Positions 49,001 to 62,465 are shown, counted from the first letter of the stretch. The stretch is DNA of 64,000 bases from Plasmopara viticola (GCA_001695595.3 MBPM02000042.1:186001-250000), one strand, 5' to 3'. Made by a program: numbers and translations. Notes: a model not told the origin generated them from the sequence alone.

Positions 49001-52000
49001 TATTGTGTAACATTTTAAATTTGGTGCGAGATATATTTGCAAAATAAGATTAACGGCTTGTGCGATTTTACTAACACACTAGCAATTTTTATTTTTTTGA
49101 TTCTAAAAACGTGTGTTGGTAAACGGGGCAACCTTGTGGCTGATTCATCTAATTTTTACGACTGCACTTAAGTGCAGTAGTAGTATATGGCCGAGATCAA
49201 CCAGGCAGTGTAATTTAGTGCAGACCGTTAATGGGAGAATCTGCAACGACGCTGAGCTCACTAAGCATTTATTGCCATGTACTGGGGGAAGTTGTATGGG
49301 TTTTTATTGTTTTAATGCGCGGTGACGTCTTGCGTAACTTATTACTCGTGCCTCTCAAGTCAACTTATTTAAAGTAAGCGGATCACTACTTTAAAGCAAC
49401 AATTGTCAGTTTCAGTAAGCTTTAATTATGTATTGATACGACAAGAAGGCACTTGTCACTACTTTTCACAACAACACCATTTTAATTCTTTGTCTCGGCT
49501 CCCATCAGAGACCCTTTGTCAATTATAATTATATATACGGCACGTTAAAAGATACTCATTTCGCAGTGGAACGCGAAAATTTTTCGTCGATTCCTTTATA
49601 GAAACACAGCAAAATTATGAGGTGGCCGCACATAGAACCAAATTTTGACTCATACATCGCTTGAGCAGATTGTCAAATCTGCTTGAGCAATGTATGCTTT
49701 CAACGATAAATCAAAGTCATTGAAAGGTGTCGCCAAACACAAAGACAAAGCCATCTATTCTCCAAATCTAGCGGTATATGCTTTCTGACGTTGTCTCTCT
49801 TTATCCTCTACAAATTAAGTTTTCATCAAATGTATTTATACCATCAGTTATAGCTTTATGTTTGACTCAAAAGCTTGCGCGAAAATGTAGTCTTGTACGC
49901 ATCCACTCTCTTCCACGCTAACATCATCAACAGCTAGAGCTTCTTCGAAAACACGCAAAAGAGATTAATTTTTAAATTAGCACTCGCTGGTCATATACGT
50001 CCATTTTCCTGTCACGCTTATCAAGTCGAGAAAACTGACGACGAGACTTTGCAGCCTATTTCACCACACAAACAGTTCAGTGTGTCATCAACGGATCTTT
50101 ACACGAGTCTAAACGCTTCGCTTTTACCCAACCTCCAGAACAATTATGCCTTAATTTTACGTCGGCGGTGCTCTTTCAAAGCATCATTGCTTTACAAAAT
50201 AAATGCGCTTGAAGCGAATGAAGAGGTTGCAACGGGGTCCACGTAGTTCTTCGCATAGAATGAGCGTGGAATTAAGACTCGGACTCTCGTTTATACCTGA
50301 ATCAATACGAATCCATTATCGCTATCTGCCTGACTCCGAAAATTGTGTTAGTCCCGATATCAAGACCTAGATAATCCAACTGCTTTTGGAGGTGAATTGA
50401 TAAAACTACGTCCTGCAATCAGATCCAGCGTAGTAACTTCCACTAGTATGGTCCTTGATCAAGCTGCGAGGCTGATACTCCAGAGATCATGACTTTTACC
50501 GTCAATGAGGTTCGAGAGCAAAAGGGCCAATCAAAGTGAACTAAGTCTCGCCTAGTTTCCTATCTGCACGAGGACTACATGCTCGTGCCTGACAAGGCTG
50601 TGATCGTACATCAGGCTTATGGCATTAATACTGATGCTCAATGTGGGACACTTGCAGCTATGAGAGCAAAGTCGTTTGCTCTGCAAAAATTTACCTATAG
50701 TTCAGAGCACTATGCTTTCAACTTTTGAAGGCGCTGATAATTATTACATGAAAGCTTCTACGACGTCAGAGAAGTTTTGCTTGAGAGGGGCCTTTAACTC
50801 TTTAGTATGGTTGTCCATTTACTTCATTAGATACGGATCCTAGCGGCGACGTCGTGCAGATGCTTTCAGCGCGCTTGCCTCTTATATGGGACAAGTGGAA
50901 GAAAAGGACACCAGCGTCAGCCACAAAAGCCAGTCGGTATCGAAATATACAATTTTCAGATGGCAACGGCTAGCGCGGTAATGTTCGCTCGTGGTTTGTG
51001 TCAAAATTAAATGTGGCATAGCGGCAGCAGCGGGACACGTTCAGCCCTTCTGCCGTGATTTGTAGCCAAAATAATCTAAGGACGTCATATCTACGCATAA
51101 GGTGAACTATTCAAGCAACGTGCGCATCATTTCCTGCACCGCGTAGTGAGGGGTATAGGCACACAAAGCATGGCTATCCGCCGAATTTGACGAAGATTAC
51201 AAAAACATATATTGTTCTCCAGAATGCCATCGTGCCGTACAAAAAATGTTCCGAATCAATAATTTTGAATGGCGCAAGCAAGCGGACCGCTGGACTATTA
51301 AGTGAACACGTGTGACAATTCGCAGAAGTATCGAAAATGATTCTTTTTGCATGCGTCCCAACAATTTGCTTTGTGCTGATCGGCATCTGTCTTTGCAGCG
51401 AGACGTGACCAGCACAAGCCGGATTCTATAGCGGATTGAAAGCCTTTGCAATTGATTCAATCGCTAGTTTTGTAAATGCTTGAATTATGGATAAATATGC
51501 ACGTAGCGTTTCAAGTAAGCGTTCATACCTACGCAAAATCTGTGCCTTTCTAATACCTGCAGATTCTAACCGCCTTTAGGCTGTGAGACATAAGCTGCAG
51601 CATGACACGTTAGCATCCAAAGTTGATATCTTGTGGATGACAAAGCTATACTTTATTGTATATCGTATGGCAAATCATGGTCTCAGTTTCGATACTCAAT
51701 TTTATCAACCATATCGCAAAGACAGAAGTGACACGTACCTTATCTTCCTCTTCCGAATGTCATGGTGCGTACGTTTTTCGGGTCCGTCCCGCGTTTTTCT
51801 GATCCGCCGCATCAGCCATTAACTGTATCACAGGGGTTTAAAGTACGCAAAAGAGTCACTGGATACGACTCTATCCTCGCCTCAACCTTTGGACGCGAAG
51901 GCTTTAGGAGCACTCAAGCCTGCAGTGCTGCGACAGGGTCGTGCCCTCCTTACGTCCCCCCCGTCTGAACCTTATGATAGATGTAAATTTGAAGCATCGA

Positions 52001-52124
52001 ATCTCATGTGAAACACATATAGAACTCCATTAGTATTCAATGGTTCTACTTGGTGACAAGGAGTGTCATATCTGAAAGTAACCCCAATATATCATCTGAG
52101 CGAAAACTCCACGTCACTGAGTCA
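46001..52124. other. repeat-rich gene desert
   Basis: Just downstream of the MULE, 46,200-47,750 holds frames of up to 134 codons (47089-47493, plus) that may be further transposon sequence but are unrecognised. From 47.8 to 52.1 kb I see only short frames of 96 codons or fewer and one imperfect 20-bp hairpin (49652-49695, 17 of 20 pairs). No gene is supported. Confidence 0.4.
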
Positions 52125-53141
52125 ATGACCATCAAGAGCAAGATCACTCTATATCTACTATTACTAGTGAGCCTAACTCTGCAGAGATGCATTGAGATTA
52201 CGGCACAGGTAAACCCACCGCTCAACGCTTCGGATGCCCAAGATGACCGACATTTTAAAAAGAGTACGCAGTATACGAAGGATGGAACTGACAATACTGA
52301 GGATAGGATGCCGTCTGCTGCTTCGACTGAATATGCGTCGCGAGGGATTACGGGAATCGTAAAGCCTGACGGTCTGGTGCTTAATAAACTTGAAAAACAA
52401 GTAGGAAAAGCTGCGTCGGGTGTGAATAGTGAACATGCGATAACACCAAAGTTTGGCACCCCAGTCACGAAACGTTACATCAACTACTTGCGGCAAACTC
52501 CCAGTCCTGATAAACAGGAGCATTCCGATCGCTCAACTGCAAACATAATGATGCTCCTGCGCAATCGTTTGAACGATGAAGAATTGGCGGAGCTCATACT
52601 CGGAGAAACGGTTTACATCGACAAACGACTTTATTCCGCACAAAGCAGTTTAATGCATTTCTGGCTCAAAGATGAAAAGACAGCTGGCGAAGTCTTTAAG
52701 CTTGCGTACATCAAAAAAGACAATGCCAATCCACTTGACAGCGCGAACTTTGACTTCTGGACCAGCTATGTGGCAATGGGCAGTATGACTCGGGATGACT
52801 ATTATCGAAGCGTTCTCAAAGTGCTTGTGAGTGAATACGGTGAACAAGGTGTTCAGACTCTGCTACGAGATATGCTGACGCGTACACTCGTCTCAGAAGC
52901 TTGCTGGCAAGAGGCTATGGCGCTGATGTTTGCTTACTTCAAGCTTTATTTCAGCCACGAGGAAGGTGTGAAACATACCCGCAACTTCAAAACAATGTTG
53001 CAGCTTAAAGATGGCACTTTCTTGTGGAATCAAAAGTGGACTGCTTTTAAAACCGCGATTGACAAACTTGGTAGATACCGCTTGCCGGCCACTAGGGTGA
53101 ACCTAACGTTGATCGCGCATGTGAACGAGTTTCTATACTGA
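52125..53141 (+). CDS. candidate secreted effector, WY/LWY-fold type, no RxLR motif, 338 aa
   Basis: The start at 52125 is chosen over an in-frame ATG at 52050 because it puts a strong signal peptide at the N-terminus (MTIKSKITLYLLLLVSLTLQ; cleavage near residue 28). Residues 30-140 are polar, low in structure and contain no R-x-L-R; an NDEEL stretch at about 150 may correspond to a dEER element. Residues 174-216 match the pattern of oomycete LWY modules: L-x-x-W, then EKTAGEVFKLAYI, then F-x-x-W-x-x-Y-V (W180, W212, Y215). A second helical module runs to residue 315 with W301 and W305. There are no cysteine-rich or transmembrane regions after the leader. Such proteins are translocated into plant cells to alter immunity; this role is inferred from the fold only. 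The gene is intronless and isolated in repeats, as is typical of effectors. Confidence 0.75.
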   Translation: MTIKSKITLYLLLLVSLTLQRCIEITAQVNPPLNASDAQDDRHFKKSTQYTKDGTDNTEDRMPSAASTEYASRGITGIVKPDGLVLNKLEKQVGKAASGVNSEHAITPKFGTPVTKRYINYLRQTPSPDKQEHSDRSTANIMMLLRNRLNDEELAELILGETVYIDKRLYSAQSSLMHFWLKDEKTAGEVFKLAYIKKDNANPLDSANFDFWTSYVAMGSMTRDDYYRSVLKVLVSEYGEQGVQTLLRDMLTRTLVSEACWQEAMALMFAYFKLYFSHEEGVKHTRNFKTMLQLKDGTFLWNQKWTAFKTAIDKLGRYRLPATRVNLTLIAHVNEFLY

Positions 53142-56100
53142 AGTTGTCGGGCGGAACAAATGTTTATAATAATTCAATCAAACTTGCATTTAACATTTAC
53201 ATTTGCTGCATTTGCAAGAAAGAAACTAGGAAGTAACCTGTACTTTAGTACACAACATTAGCAGCACTTTTGCGGGCGATCAGTGGGAATACGGTACGCT
53301 TAAACGTCCTTATTACGCTATGTCCACCAGGTAGTCAATACTTAATTCATTAGTACATGCAAGCGTATGTGATGAAGTAATGATCCAAGTATTATGTGTG
53401 ATGTGAACCGAAGCTGGCATACGCGCGCTTCTGCTGGTTTTGTGTAAATTGAAGCTAGCACATGCGCGCTTCTACTAATTTTGCCTTTATCGTCGATTGC
53501 TTGAAGCCGTAGAGCATACTCGAGAACGCGCTGATGTGATAATATAAATAGGGCTCAACATTTCGGGCATGCGGCGCGAAAATACGGCAAAAAGACCAGA
53601 CAATTGCTCCACAATAAATGATTTAATGATTCGTGCCTAAGCTCGATTTCTTGCAAAGCGTTGGTTTCACATCACAAATTGTTTGAGCAGGCTTACTTGC
53701 AATGACATGTGTACATTCACTTGAAAAAACTCTACTACGATTGACTCTCGCTTTGGTGTACTGAGCTGGTACATTGAAAAAAGCAGAGGAATGTGTATTT
53801 AATTGTGATAGCTCGGAAACGAGTTTTGGGCATGAAATCTATCAGCGAAATGTTGCGCGCTTTATAGCGCTCAAGAGCGTGCAAAATATCTCGAAGATTA
53901 CATTTGTTGTCTCTTGAAGCTGCTGCAACATCATATATATTCGTGGTTGGCTTGTAATTGGTTGTTTGATCTCGAGGGCCATGACTGCTGGACATCGTGG
54001 CTACTTTAGATACCTTGGGAGCTGTGTGAGCTGATAGTGAGAATTCATTTACTTTATGGAAATGGAGGTCCTGATCGCGATAGGGTGGATGACTTTGCTA
54101 ATTTTTTACATCTCGGACTTGCTGTAAAACACGATGGCATTTCGCTGAGTCGGCCTGTGTGGCTTTCAACTGGTATCTGCAAAACCGTAAAGATGACAGA
54201 AGAATGCGATCTGAGCAGCGTCCTTTAGTTGACGATCTAGCTCAATGGCAATTTGCTGATACTGTCAGTAGGCTAGCTGCAGAGCCGGGTTGGCAGTCGT
54301 CTTAGCTGTCCTAAACCCAGACGCAAAACATTCGACAGAGATCACATTTTCGTCGAGCTGATCTGGTATACAGCCAAAAGCCGGGTCGAACATAAGGTCT
54401 CAGGTTAAACGCCTCACAAATAATTATCCGAAACCAAAAATGCCCTAACGATGATCGTGGAACAATGGGGCAGCAAGCTGCCTGATATTCATCGATTGCA
54501 TCTATAACTTGCAGACAGGCTAAAATTGTGGCGAAGCGATTAATAAAATCAATACTAGATCTCACAGCATAGGATGTGATATCAAAGATTACGGCTTACG
54601 AGGCTGACAGCTTATTTTTATAAGTGGAAATGGATTTAAGAGTTGATCGGAGGTATCTTCGACAGTCCATCTGAATTACATGGGCCCAGACATGTCAAGA
54701 TATCAATGTGGTCTGTGAACCTCGTGGAAAGTTTAATGTAGTGATTTTAGAATGGCGAGGCCATTGGTTTGGATTACACATGAACATAATAAGCCACGAC
54801 GATTGGATTAATTACGCATGATTGAATTGACTACCTCGCTAAGTTTCGCGTGTTACACTTTTCATGACTACTTATTTACCTATAAAACGCCCGCTATCTT
54901 CTTATTTAGCAATTGAAAAGTGTACGACCAAGTAATCTGATCGATCATTACAATACGAAGCTCCTATCAGTTTAGTCATTTTTTTTAAGAGTTGATAGTA
55001 TTAGGAAATGAGGTCCTACTTAAGCCGTTTAAAAGGAACTGCAGGCTATACCTTGGACTTCATTAAGTGGCACTGTGGTTTTAGCCCCCTACATAGCGTT
55101 CATGGAGACTCGACTAAGCCGGAAACTGAAGTTTGGCCAAACGACGGAATTCTATCTGTCTATACCCTTGTTCACGGCACAAAAATTTCGTCCTACGTCC
55201 GCCAAGACAATTCCAATCGACCCACCAGATCAAAAGCTACTTAAGAAGTGGACCGATTCCGTAAATGAATACGCAAAGTGAGACCTCAGAAATACCACGC
55301 AGGGTTTGAAGAATTTTCTTTAAATCACATATTCACCGCAAATGTGACAGTAACTTGCCGTAAATTGTTATAATAGCGACATTTTTCGAAACGTTTTAAA
55401 TGCTACAGGCGCAAAAGACCATTGAATTTGTAAAGCACATAATCCAACCGAATGACGGTACAGTATCGTCGACCAAGCCAGCCTCAATAAGTGGCAATGC
55501 TTACATGATGTGTACTGCCAGATCCTCACTTTGGACAACTCTAAGTGTATCACTAAAGCACTGATTAGGCACACACAAATCAAGCTCAACGACCGGATAT
55601 AGCGCCAGTTTTTTTTTTCACAAATCGGTGCGTGTTGTGTTTTAGAGTTTATTCAGCATTAAATAACGGATACATGTTAATTGGTTTACAGATTGAGGCG
55701 CAAGTCAAATAATGGAGGTATGTAGCAATATTTCTGTATTTGTAATTTATCAATTAATAAGCTTTTATTTTAATTGAGTATAGGAGTTAACTTGTACCCT
55801 ACTACTACAGGCTGTGCTTATCGCGCACTAAATGCTGCTTTTAATTATTTCAAGCTGATAGAGCTTGTATGTTATTAAATTCAAGACTCATAATAAAACA
55901 TTGCTGGTCAGGTTAGATGTCGTTTTTATTAATACACTAATCTCTTGGAAAAGTCCATAACCTGGGGACCGAATAAATTCACATACTCGGTCATTAATAA
56001 AACTGCAATTAGTACGTGAATAATCACGCCGCAAACGCAATTCTAAGCATCATGGTGATCGTGCTCAGAAGATGAAATTTACGCGTACCAAATCTTGCCT

Positions 56101-58435
56101 TTCTATCTTCGATACAAGTCTTGTATTTGAGAAACAAGTATGGCTTTCGCCTACAGCTAGATCTTAAATTTTACCATGTTTTGGTAGTAGAACTTGCAGC
56201 AGGAGCAAAATTGAGATACTTTTCGATCGAAGCTCACTACACTCTACGATTTGTGGGACACAATTCTTCAATTACTGACCAAACAAGCCTTAGTCATTCA
56301 GTAGCTAGGTATAAAGCGTATTTGATCCGAGACTAGGTTAAAATTCATTAGGGCAGACTGCTCGAGCCGATAGTGCTTTGGCATAGGGGTCACTCTATTT
56401 GCGAAGCCGATCCACACTATTGGCTGTGTCATTTTAAAATCCCTTTCGCTCTGTCTAAAACTGATGGCAGGAATTTCGATTTGTTTTGGCTGTTTTGTCT
56501 TAATTTTCAATATCTGATCGTAGATAGTGCTGGTGAGCTAGCTAGCGTCCTCCTCGCTCTATTGTTCTTGCCAGTGTTGATCCAAGTAGTCGCCGCCGTC
56601 CAGCAGGGCAATCTTACCTAAATTTTGCCGAGACTATAAACACGTTGCTGTACATAGCCCTGGCAATCTCAAAGCAGTAAGCGACGATCGTAAAGAAAGC
56701 AATTTAAGTGCGACAATAAATTATATGTACAACAGTTCAATTCCTAGGTGAGTTCTTCGGCCAGCCTCTTGGCGATACTCAGTAAGCTACGCTTTCTTCG
56801 GATTGATTGCTTCAACGGTATGAACCTGGCTATCGCTTTTCTTGAACGTTTTTGGCAAGGCTGTAGCCCTGTAGTAACTTGCTTGTCGGACCAGCGTTGG
56901 CATGGAAAAGCTTACTATGAACTTATTGTCGACAGAAACCTTAAAGCCAATTGCTCCGTTTTGAAGTTCCAACAAGCGATCCGATTTGTAGTGAAAGATT
57001 TTGATCATAGAATTTCACGGTCGAAAGTTGGTATATGTTCATGCATGGAGCCTGTCTTTCTCGTCTCGCCTTTGAATTCACGGAAAGAGCCCCTTTGTTT
57101 ATGCACTCTCGATATTAATAAAAGAGATGAAAATCTATCACCCTTGCTAAGCGCCAAATTAGTTCCGAATTGAATGCCTTTTTACAACAGCATTAAATAA
57201 AAAAAGGGCATACAAGAAAGCTTTTCTCCAGCTAATTTTGTTCGAGATGCGTTGTGGGTTTCACGATGCGGGCATCATCCTTTTTTGTCTGTCCTCTAAT
57301 TTCGGTGTCAGGCACAAAGGGTTTTGAATGCAAAATCAGTTTGTGTGACGAACAACATGGGTCTCTTGGTTGCCTTGACGATCGACAACGGCCTTGGGTT
57401 CTTGTCGTTATTAATTCTGCAACAGCATTTACCAACGCCCCATTTGAAGTTTAGTCTTTAATCTTACTTTTCCCACCAATTCAACCCTTTTAAGTCTTTT
57501 TTATATATATGCATCATTCTTTGTTAACGCAACACTTCATTTTCCTACCAACTTTTGCTATCATGCATTGCATGATAGAAAAACACATATCGATGACATT
57601 CTATTTAGTCAAGCATCTTTTTTTAATCGTCGTGAAGTACTATTCTTGTTGTTTTCTTGGTTTAAATCACAACGACTTGGTCAAAACGCGCCAAAACAAG
57701 GAATGTAAGGCAAACTACGGCTCAACCTTGTCGCCCTTATCCAAATTGCGTGACCTTTTCTCTTTCACTAATTCTTAGCGGCTATCCGATTCCAGATGCT
57801 TCAACAATGCACTCCTCATCAAATTACATGTCCTTCAACTGGCAATTTTTTATTCACCTATGCTTGGACTCTCCTGACAAGGTGCCACACTGCCACAACT
57901 TATGTCAGTCCATCATAACCCTTCCAATACATCAATTACTCACTAAGTGTGGCCTTCCGTTATACGGCGATTTGCTCCCACTTCAAGAGTCCAATCTTTT
58001 TAAAACGCGACCTCTTTGATTTCTGCACGACATCCCATCGAAAGCAGCTGATCGCCTTCGTCTGCGGTAAGCGTGAGGGCTGGAATACTTGCGTAGGCTT
58101 TCATAATCTTGGGCTTCAACACATGAGCGATCAAAGATATCGAGATTTCGTTCCCGCGATCTCAAGGCGTAGTAAAGCCTAATTTAGATTTTTTTACCCT
58201 GGAAGTTCATGCCATATGTGTGCAAGTTTTGGGCAAAGACATTCGTCACATAATCAAATTCGACCACAGCCAGACATCCGCCTGGATTTCATGAGACATA
58301 TGATCTTCATGCTGATAGGATGCTGGACCTTCGATTGAATGCCGTAATATCAAAAACTCTGGATGACGAGCATACTGATGCGGTGACTGGATACGGCAAC
58401 GGCGATGAAGGTGGTATCACTTCAAATTTATTAGG
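53142..58435. other. no gene supported
   Basis: Frames reach 141 codons (56748-57173, plus) but carry no recognisable domain on either strand. One perfect 21-bp palindrome with a single-base centre lies at 57558-57578. Likely old repeat sequence. Confidence 0.4.
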
Positions 58436-60161
58436 GTTGGCGCGATTCCTTGCGTTCTTCTCTCAAATTGATTTTGTTCCTCATCATATGAGGGATTTGC
58501 AGAACGTTGTAGCGGATGCGGCATATCGGCCGGTGGATTATGGTGCGGGTGCAAGGAAGCTGCAACCATTCGTGCATGGATGCGGCAATTTGGGCTTTGA
58601 CATTGGTGGTACATCAAGACATCATTTTCATCTGGATTGCGTAGCTCGTGGCTCTCGCAATTCTCAGCGGCGTAGACTTTTGAAGGAAGGGCTACCCGAT
58701 CGAGATGCGTCAATTTTACGATTTGTTTATTGTGATCAAGTCCACAGCGTCGATTATGTAGACCTCAGCACGCATGTACAAGGACGAAAGGAAAGTTTCA
58801 AAAAGGCTAAACAATGGATCCAACTTTTAATAACTCTTAGGCAATGAAGCGGAATAGAATTAAAACGGTGCAAAGACGAAAGAGCTGCTTTCTTTCAAGC
58901 GGATCACGACGTCAAGCAGCTGTGTGTATCAAATAATGACAAGTTGCGCACGAGTAATGTCGGTGAGCAACATGATGGACCAGTGGCTGCTCAGCCTGGG
59001 AACCAGCGCACACAGTACAAAGTTGCACAAAGGTATTATTGGGTAACATTAGCAACAGGTACGTTTCTTAATGTAACGCACGCGGTGGAAAGCAAGCAGT
59101 CTCAAGGAGATAAAAAAGGATGCCAATCTTGATTTCAAAAAAAGGCTGAGAAGTTGCTTCAATGGATTTTGTTGTCGGATTGCCAGTTTTTGTATAGATA
59201 CGACGCTCTCTTGACGCTCAAAGACAAGTTCTCGTAGCGCAAATAGTATATGCCACTTCATACCAAGGCTGATGCTGGAGAAGTCACCCGATTTTTTTAA
59301 TAGAGGACGTACGACACCACAAATTGCCGCAAGTCGTTATCAGTGACAGAGATCTTAAATTAAAGTCGAATTTCGAAATATGCTGATGAATTAAACGTGA
59401 GTATGACTACGGCTCATCGATCTCGAAGCGACGGACGAAGATAGAGTAAAATATGGGTTTTGGAATACGCTTTCAGCTGTATGGTTTCGTATCATGGCAA
59501 CTTAATGTATAATTGAGACCGTACATGCAACTTTAGTCGGTGCCTGGACAAATCTGTCGCCATTTGCGACACAGGGAGACAATCAAGTCCGACAACGCAG
59601 AACGTGATTCCAGGCTGAACGAAAAACATTTTGTTGTATTTGCCAAGAGGTTTGTGGATGAATGCAAGAAGTTGGTCGAGCCTGCACGAAAGAACATGCT
59701 CGCCGCTAATGAAACACAGAAGAAATCAGCAGACAAGAAGGAACGCGATGTTGCGCTTGCAGAAGGGGAGTTTGTCTTTCTGGATACCAAGGAAAAACTC
59801 TCAAGAATTGCTGCAGAAGGTGTGATAGACAAGAAGACTTTACTGGCTACGAGACGCATAGGACCATTTCGCTTTATCAAGATAAGCAACGACAATGTCG
59901 CAAAACGGAAACTGCCTGGAAACTTGTCATGACTACATCCGACGTTCAATGTCGAGTTCATGACGCATTATATGTCTAATCCAGACAACGTTCAAGATAC
60001 GACCCACGCCAAATGCCACAACGAGTATTATAAAAAAAGAGTCTCATTATAAGACTTAGATTGTGGATAAAATTTTAAAGTTTTGCAAGGTGCAACATGG
60101 ACGCAAACGGCTTGTCAAGTGGCAAGACTATCCGAAGCACGAGAGCACATGGGAGCCATAA
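58436..60161 (+). mobile_element. decayed Ty3/gypsy pol with chromodomain (RNase H tail to integrase C-terminus)
   Basis: In order: a degraded RNase H end (LAFFSQIDFVPHH...NVVADAAYRPVDY, equivalent to the usual NVxADALSRRPDY) near 58,440-58,545; an integrase zinc-binding remnant (HDGPVAAQPGNQRTQ, then VAQRYYW) near 58,970-59,042; VISDRDLK near 59,335; a 130-codon open frame at 59540-59932 of the post-integrase type (LVEPARKNMLAANETQKK; RIGPFRFIK); and a chromodomain at 60060-60161 (GRKRLVKWQDYPKHESTWEP) cut short by a stop right after WEP. Frames are broken, so it is inactive. The chromodomain indicates a chromovirus-type lineage. No LTRs were recognised. Confidence 0.75.
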
Positions 60162-61850
60162 AAAAAGAAACAGCAAGTTTTGCATTGGGCGGACTTGGCG
60201 GAAGAGTCTAGAGACCAGCAACGCAAACTTAAGTTAAGGGAATTAAAATCTATGACTCGCACTAGTGACGTCACGGATAAGCGCGTGGATAGACGGACTC
60301 AAGATGATTGCGCTCGGGATTGCGCCCGGATCGTAAGTCATTCTGGCTTAAATACACGATTGACTAGAAGGTAACAAGTAGGTGCGATCTAAGGACCTTA
60401 TAAGTATATTCAATTTGCAATTTACCAACTTCCAACGGCGTGCTTGGAATTTCTAATGAGCCATAATGTTATCGTGAGTTCAACGGAGAAAAAGAAATCT
60501 GTCGACAGAGGCGTAGAAGATCTTCAATAATATAGTCACCGTAAATTGTGGTGCGAGTTTTGGTCTGCTTTATTTGACATCCAGGTAAAAAGAGCTTTGA
60601 GACAAAAATATTGATGCTTGGCGGGACAAGCTGCTGAAAGGCGCATTCTAATTAAAAGCAATCTAAGCTATATTGATTAAGACATAATTTATGTCTACGG
60701 AAACATTATGACCGGCAGAACCCAGAACGAGGTAGATCTTTGCGCTGATGGTAGCATTTAGAGATCTGTTGATGCTTCACCTGTGGCCGTATCGCATTTT
60801 TGTGGATGAAAAACCGTTCGTCAAGGTTCAGAAAATAAAACATTCAAGGCCTACTGGTCGTCAAGTATACCACGAGAAACAACATTAATATTTGAGCGCA
60901 AATCGGCTTTTTGAAGAGAAATAAAGTTCTGTCGAGCCTCAGTGAAAAATAAAGGACAAATGCTTTACTGACGATGAATGCCAGCCATATGTCGTGCTCC
61001 TCGATCCAATCAGAGTAATTTGTCATGGTTAGCTTAGCGACAGAAGTGAGGTGGTCGTTGCTTAAGGACCATCAGTACAATCTGAATAACGTAATCTTTT
61101 GTAGGCGGAAGAGTTTTGGAGAGTCAATAGACTAATCACTCTGTGTCAGAGAATCATACGGCAAATAACGCATCGTAACTGCTTATTGTAAGCAAAATGC
61201 GGCTACCATCCTGGCACAATATGCAGTGCACTTGACTTGCTTGACGGATAGCATCATTTCCTCAACGTACTATTGACTTAAGTCAGCATTTCGAGCGGAA
61301 TACTCTGGAAAACTCAAGGACTCTCGTACGCAGCTGCGACGTTTTATTGTACACACAATTCGTCAGGATCAATAGAGCGTATGCACATACGTGCTTTGAT
61401 GACATTAGTGTCGATAATTGTGCAGAGCAAAAATGACAGACGCGGAAGATCAGATTACCCACTTGTAAGAAATCCCGAGCGCACGCGTACAAATGAGCAT
61501 TGCCTAAATGAAGATAAGTGCGTCTTTGGTGCTGAAGAGATGCCTTTTAAAAATAATTCACTGGAATGCATGACTTTTACGCAGACCCTTATAAGGTGAA
61601 AGTCATTGTAGATTGACAAGTTCCATTAAAACACCAACGGAAGAAGTGGCTCAGCCTGGTGAATCACATGCACATGTATAATGCGGGAAATGAAGAATTG
61701 GCTAGGCTACTATGGTCTAAAAATCATTGAAGATGGCTTGGCAAAGTCGAGAGAAGCCTAATACAGGCGCCAATCTTGGCCTAACCAGGTACAGCGTGAA
61801 TGCTAATTGTCATCGGTGATGCGTTAGAATTTGCTATCAGCCCTCTACTG
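60162..61850. other. no gene recognised
   Basis: Downstream flank of the gypsy remnant. Short frames of 72 codons or fewer, with nothing recognisable. Confidence 0.45.
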
Positions 61851-61971
61851 CTGCTGAGGGGCGAGATCGAAGTACCGCAATTGAGCCGTACGTCGATCTT
61901 GCCCCTCAGCAGAATAATTATCTTTGGCACCTTTGAGCCTTATCAGCTCAAAGCTGCCAAAGATAATTATT
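61851..61971. repeat. two abutting hairpins
   Basis: Hairpin 1 has arms at 61851-61870 and 61893-61912 (20 bp, one mismatch, 22-nt loop). Hairpin 2 has arms at 61913-61938 and 61946-61971 (26 bp, one mismatch, 7-nt loop). The second begins at the base after the first ends. A G.U pair could replace the mismatch in hairpin 1 if transcribed. No coding frame overlaps convincingly. Confidence 0.85.
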
Positions 61972-62465
61972 ATTTAAAGATGAGGAAGTGCTACTGGCAA
62001 TAAAGTACGCTATTGTCAACTTCGGGGCTTACTTTTAAGATATAGAATCTGCTCACTGCCAAACACTCGCCTCAATTGCGCAGAAACCTCTTTTTGCGGA
62101 GCAAAGCCTTTAAGTGAAGTATAAGGCAAGAAGCAGAATGGTTGAGCCTATGCGATGTTACATTACCAAGGTATGAGCTAGCTCATGTCACATTTGTGAC
62201 CTCAACTACAAAGTAATAAATTTGTGGCGCGCGTGCGCAAGATGACATGTGCTTAGCTCAGAAAAAGGCTACTAGGAGCGAGAGGTCTAGAGACACAAAA
62301 ACTATCGACGTCCTATGCACAAGGCTACAATCAATCCCCGATGTGATTTAATGTAATGACCTATCTACACTCTATGAGGCTTACGTAACACCACTTGGCG
62401 GCCATGTCGGTCGAGAGGAGTCCTTGGCTTGGCAAGAACTACTTACTGGTGGCTCAAATTCTTAG
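61972..62465. other. no gene recognised
   Basis: No open frame of note and no recognisable repeat. Confidence 0.45.

Noticed and set aside
52434..52500. A possible RxLR-like motif in the effector (KRYINYLRQ)
   Set aside because: It lacks the R-x-L-R spacing and lies too far from the signal peptide.
59533..59961. A 142-codon minus-strand frame
   Set aside because: Antisense of the gypsy post-integrase frame, which has recognisable family phrases on the plus strand.
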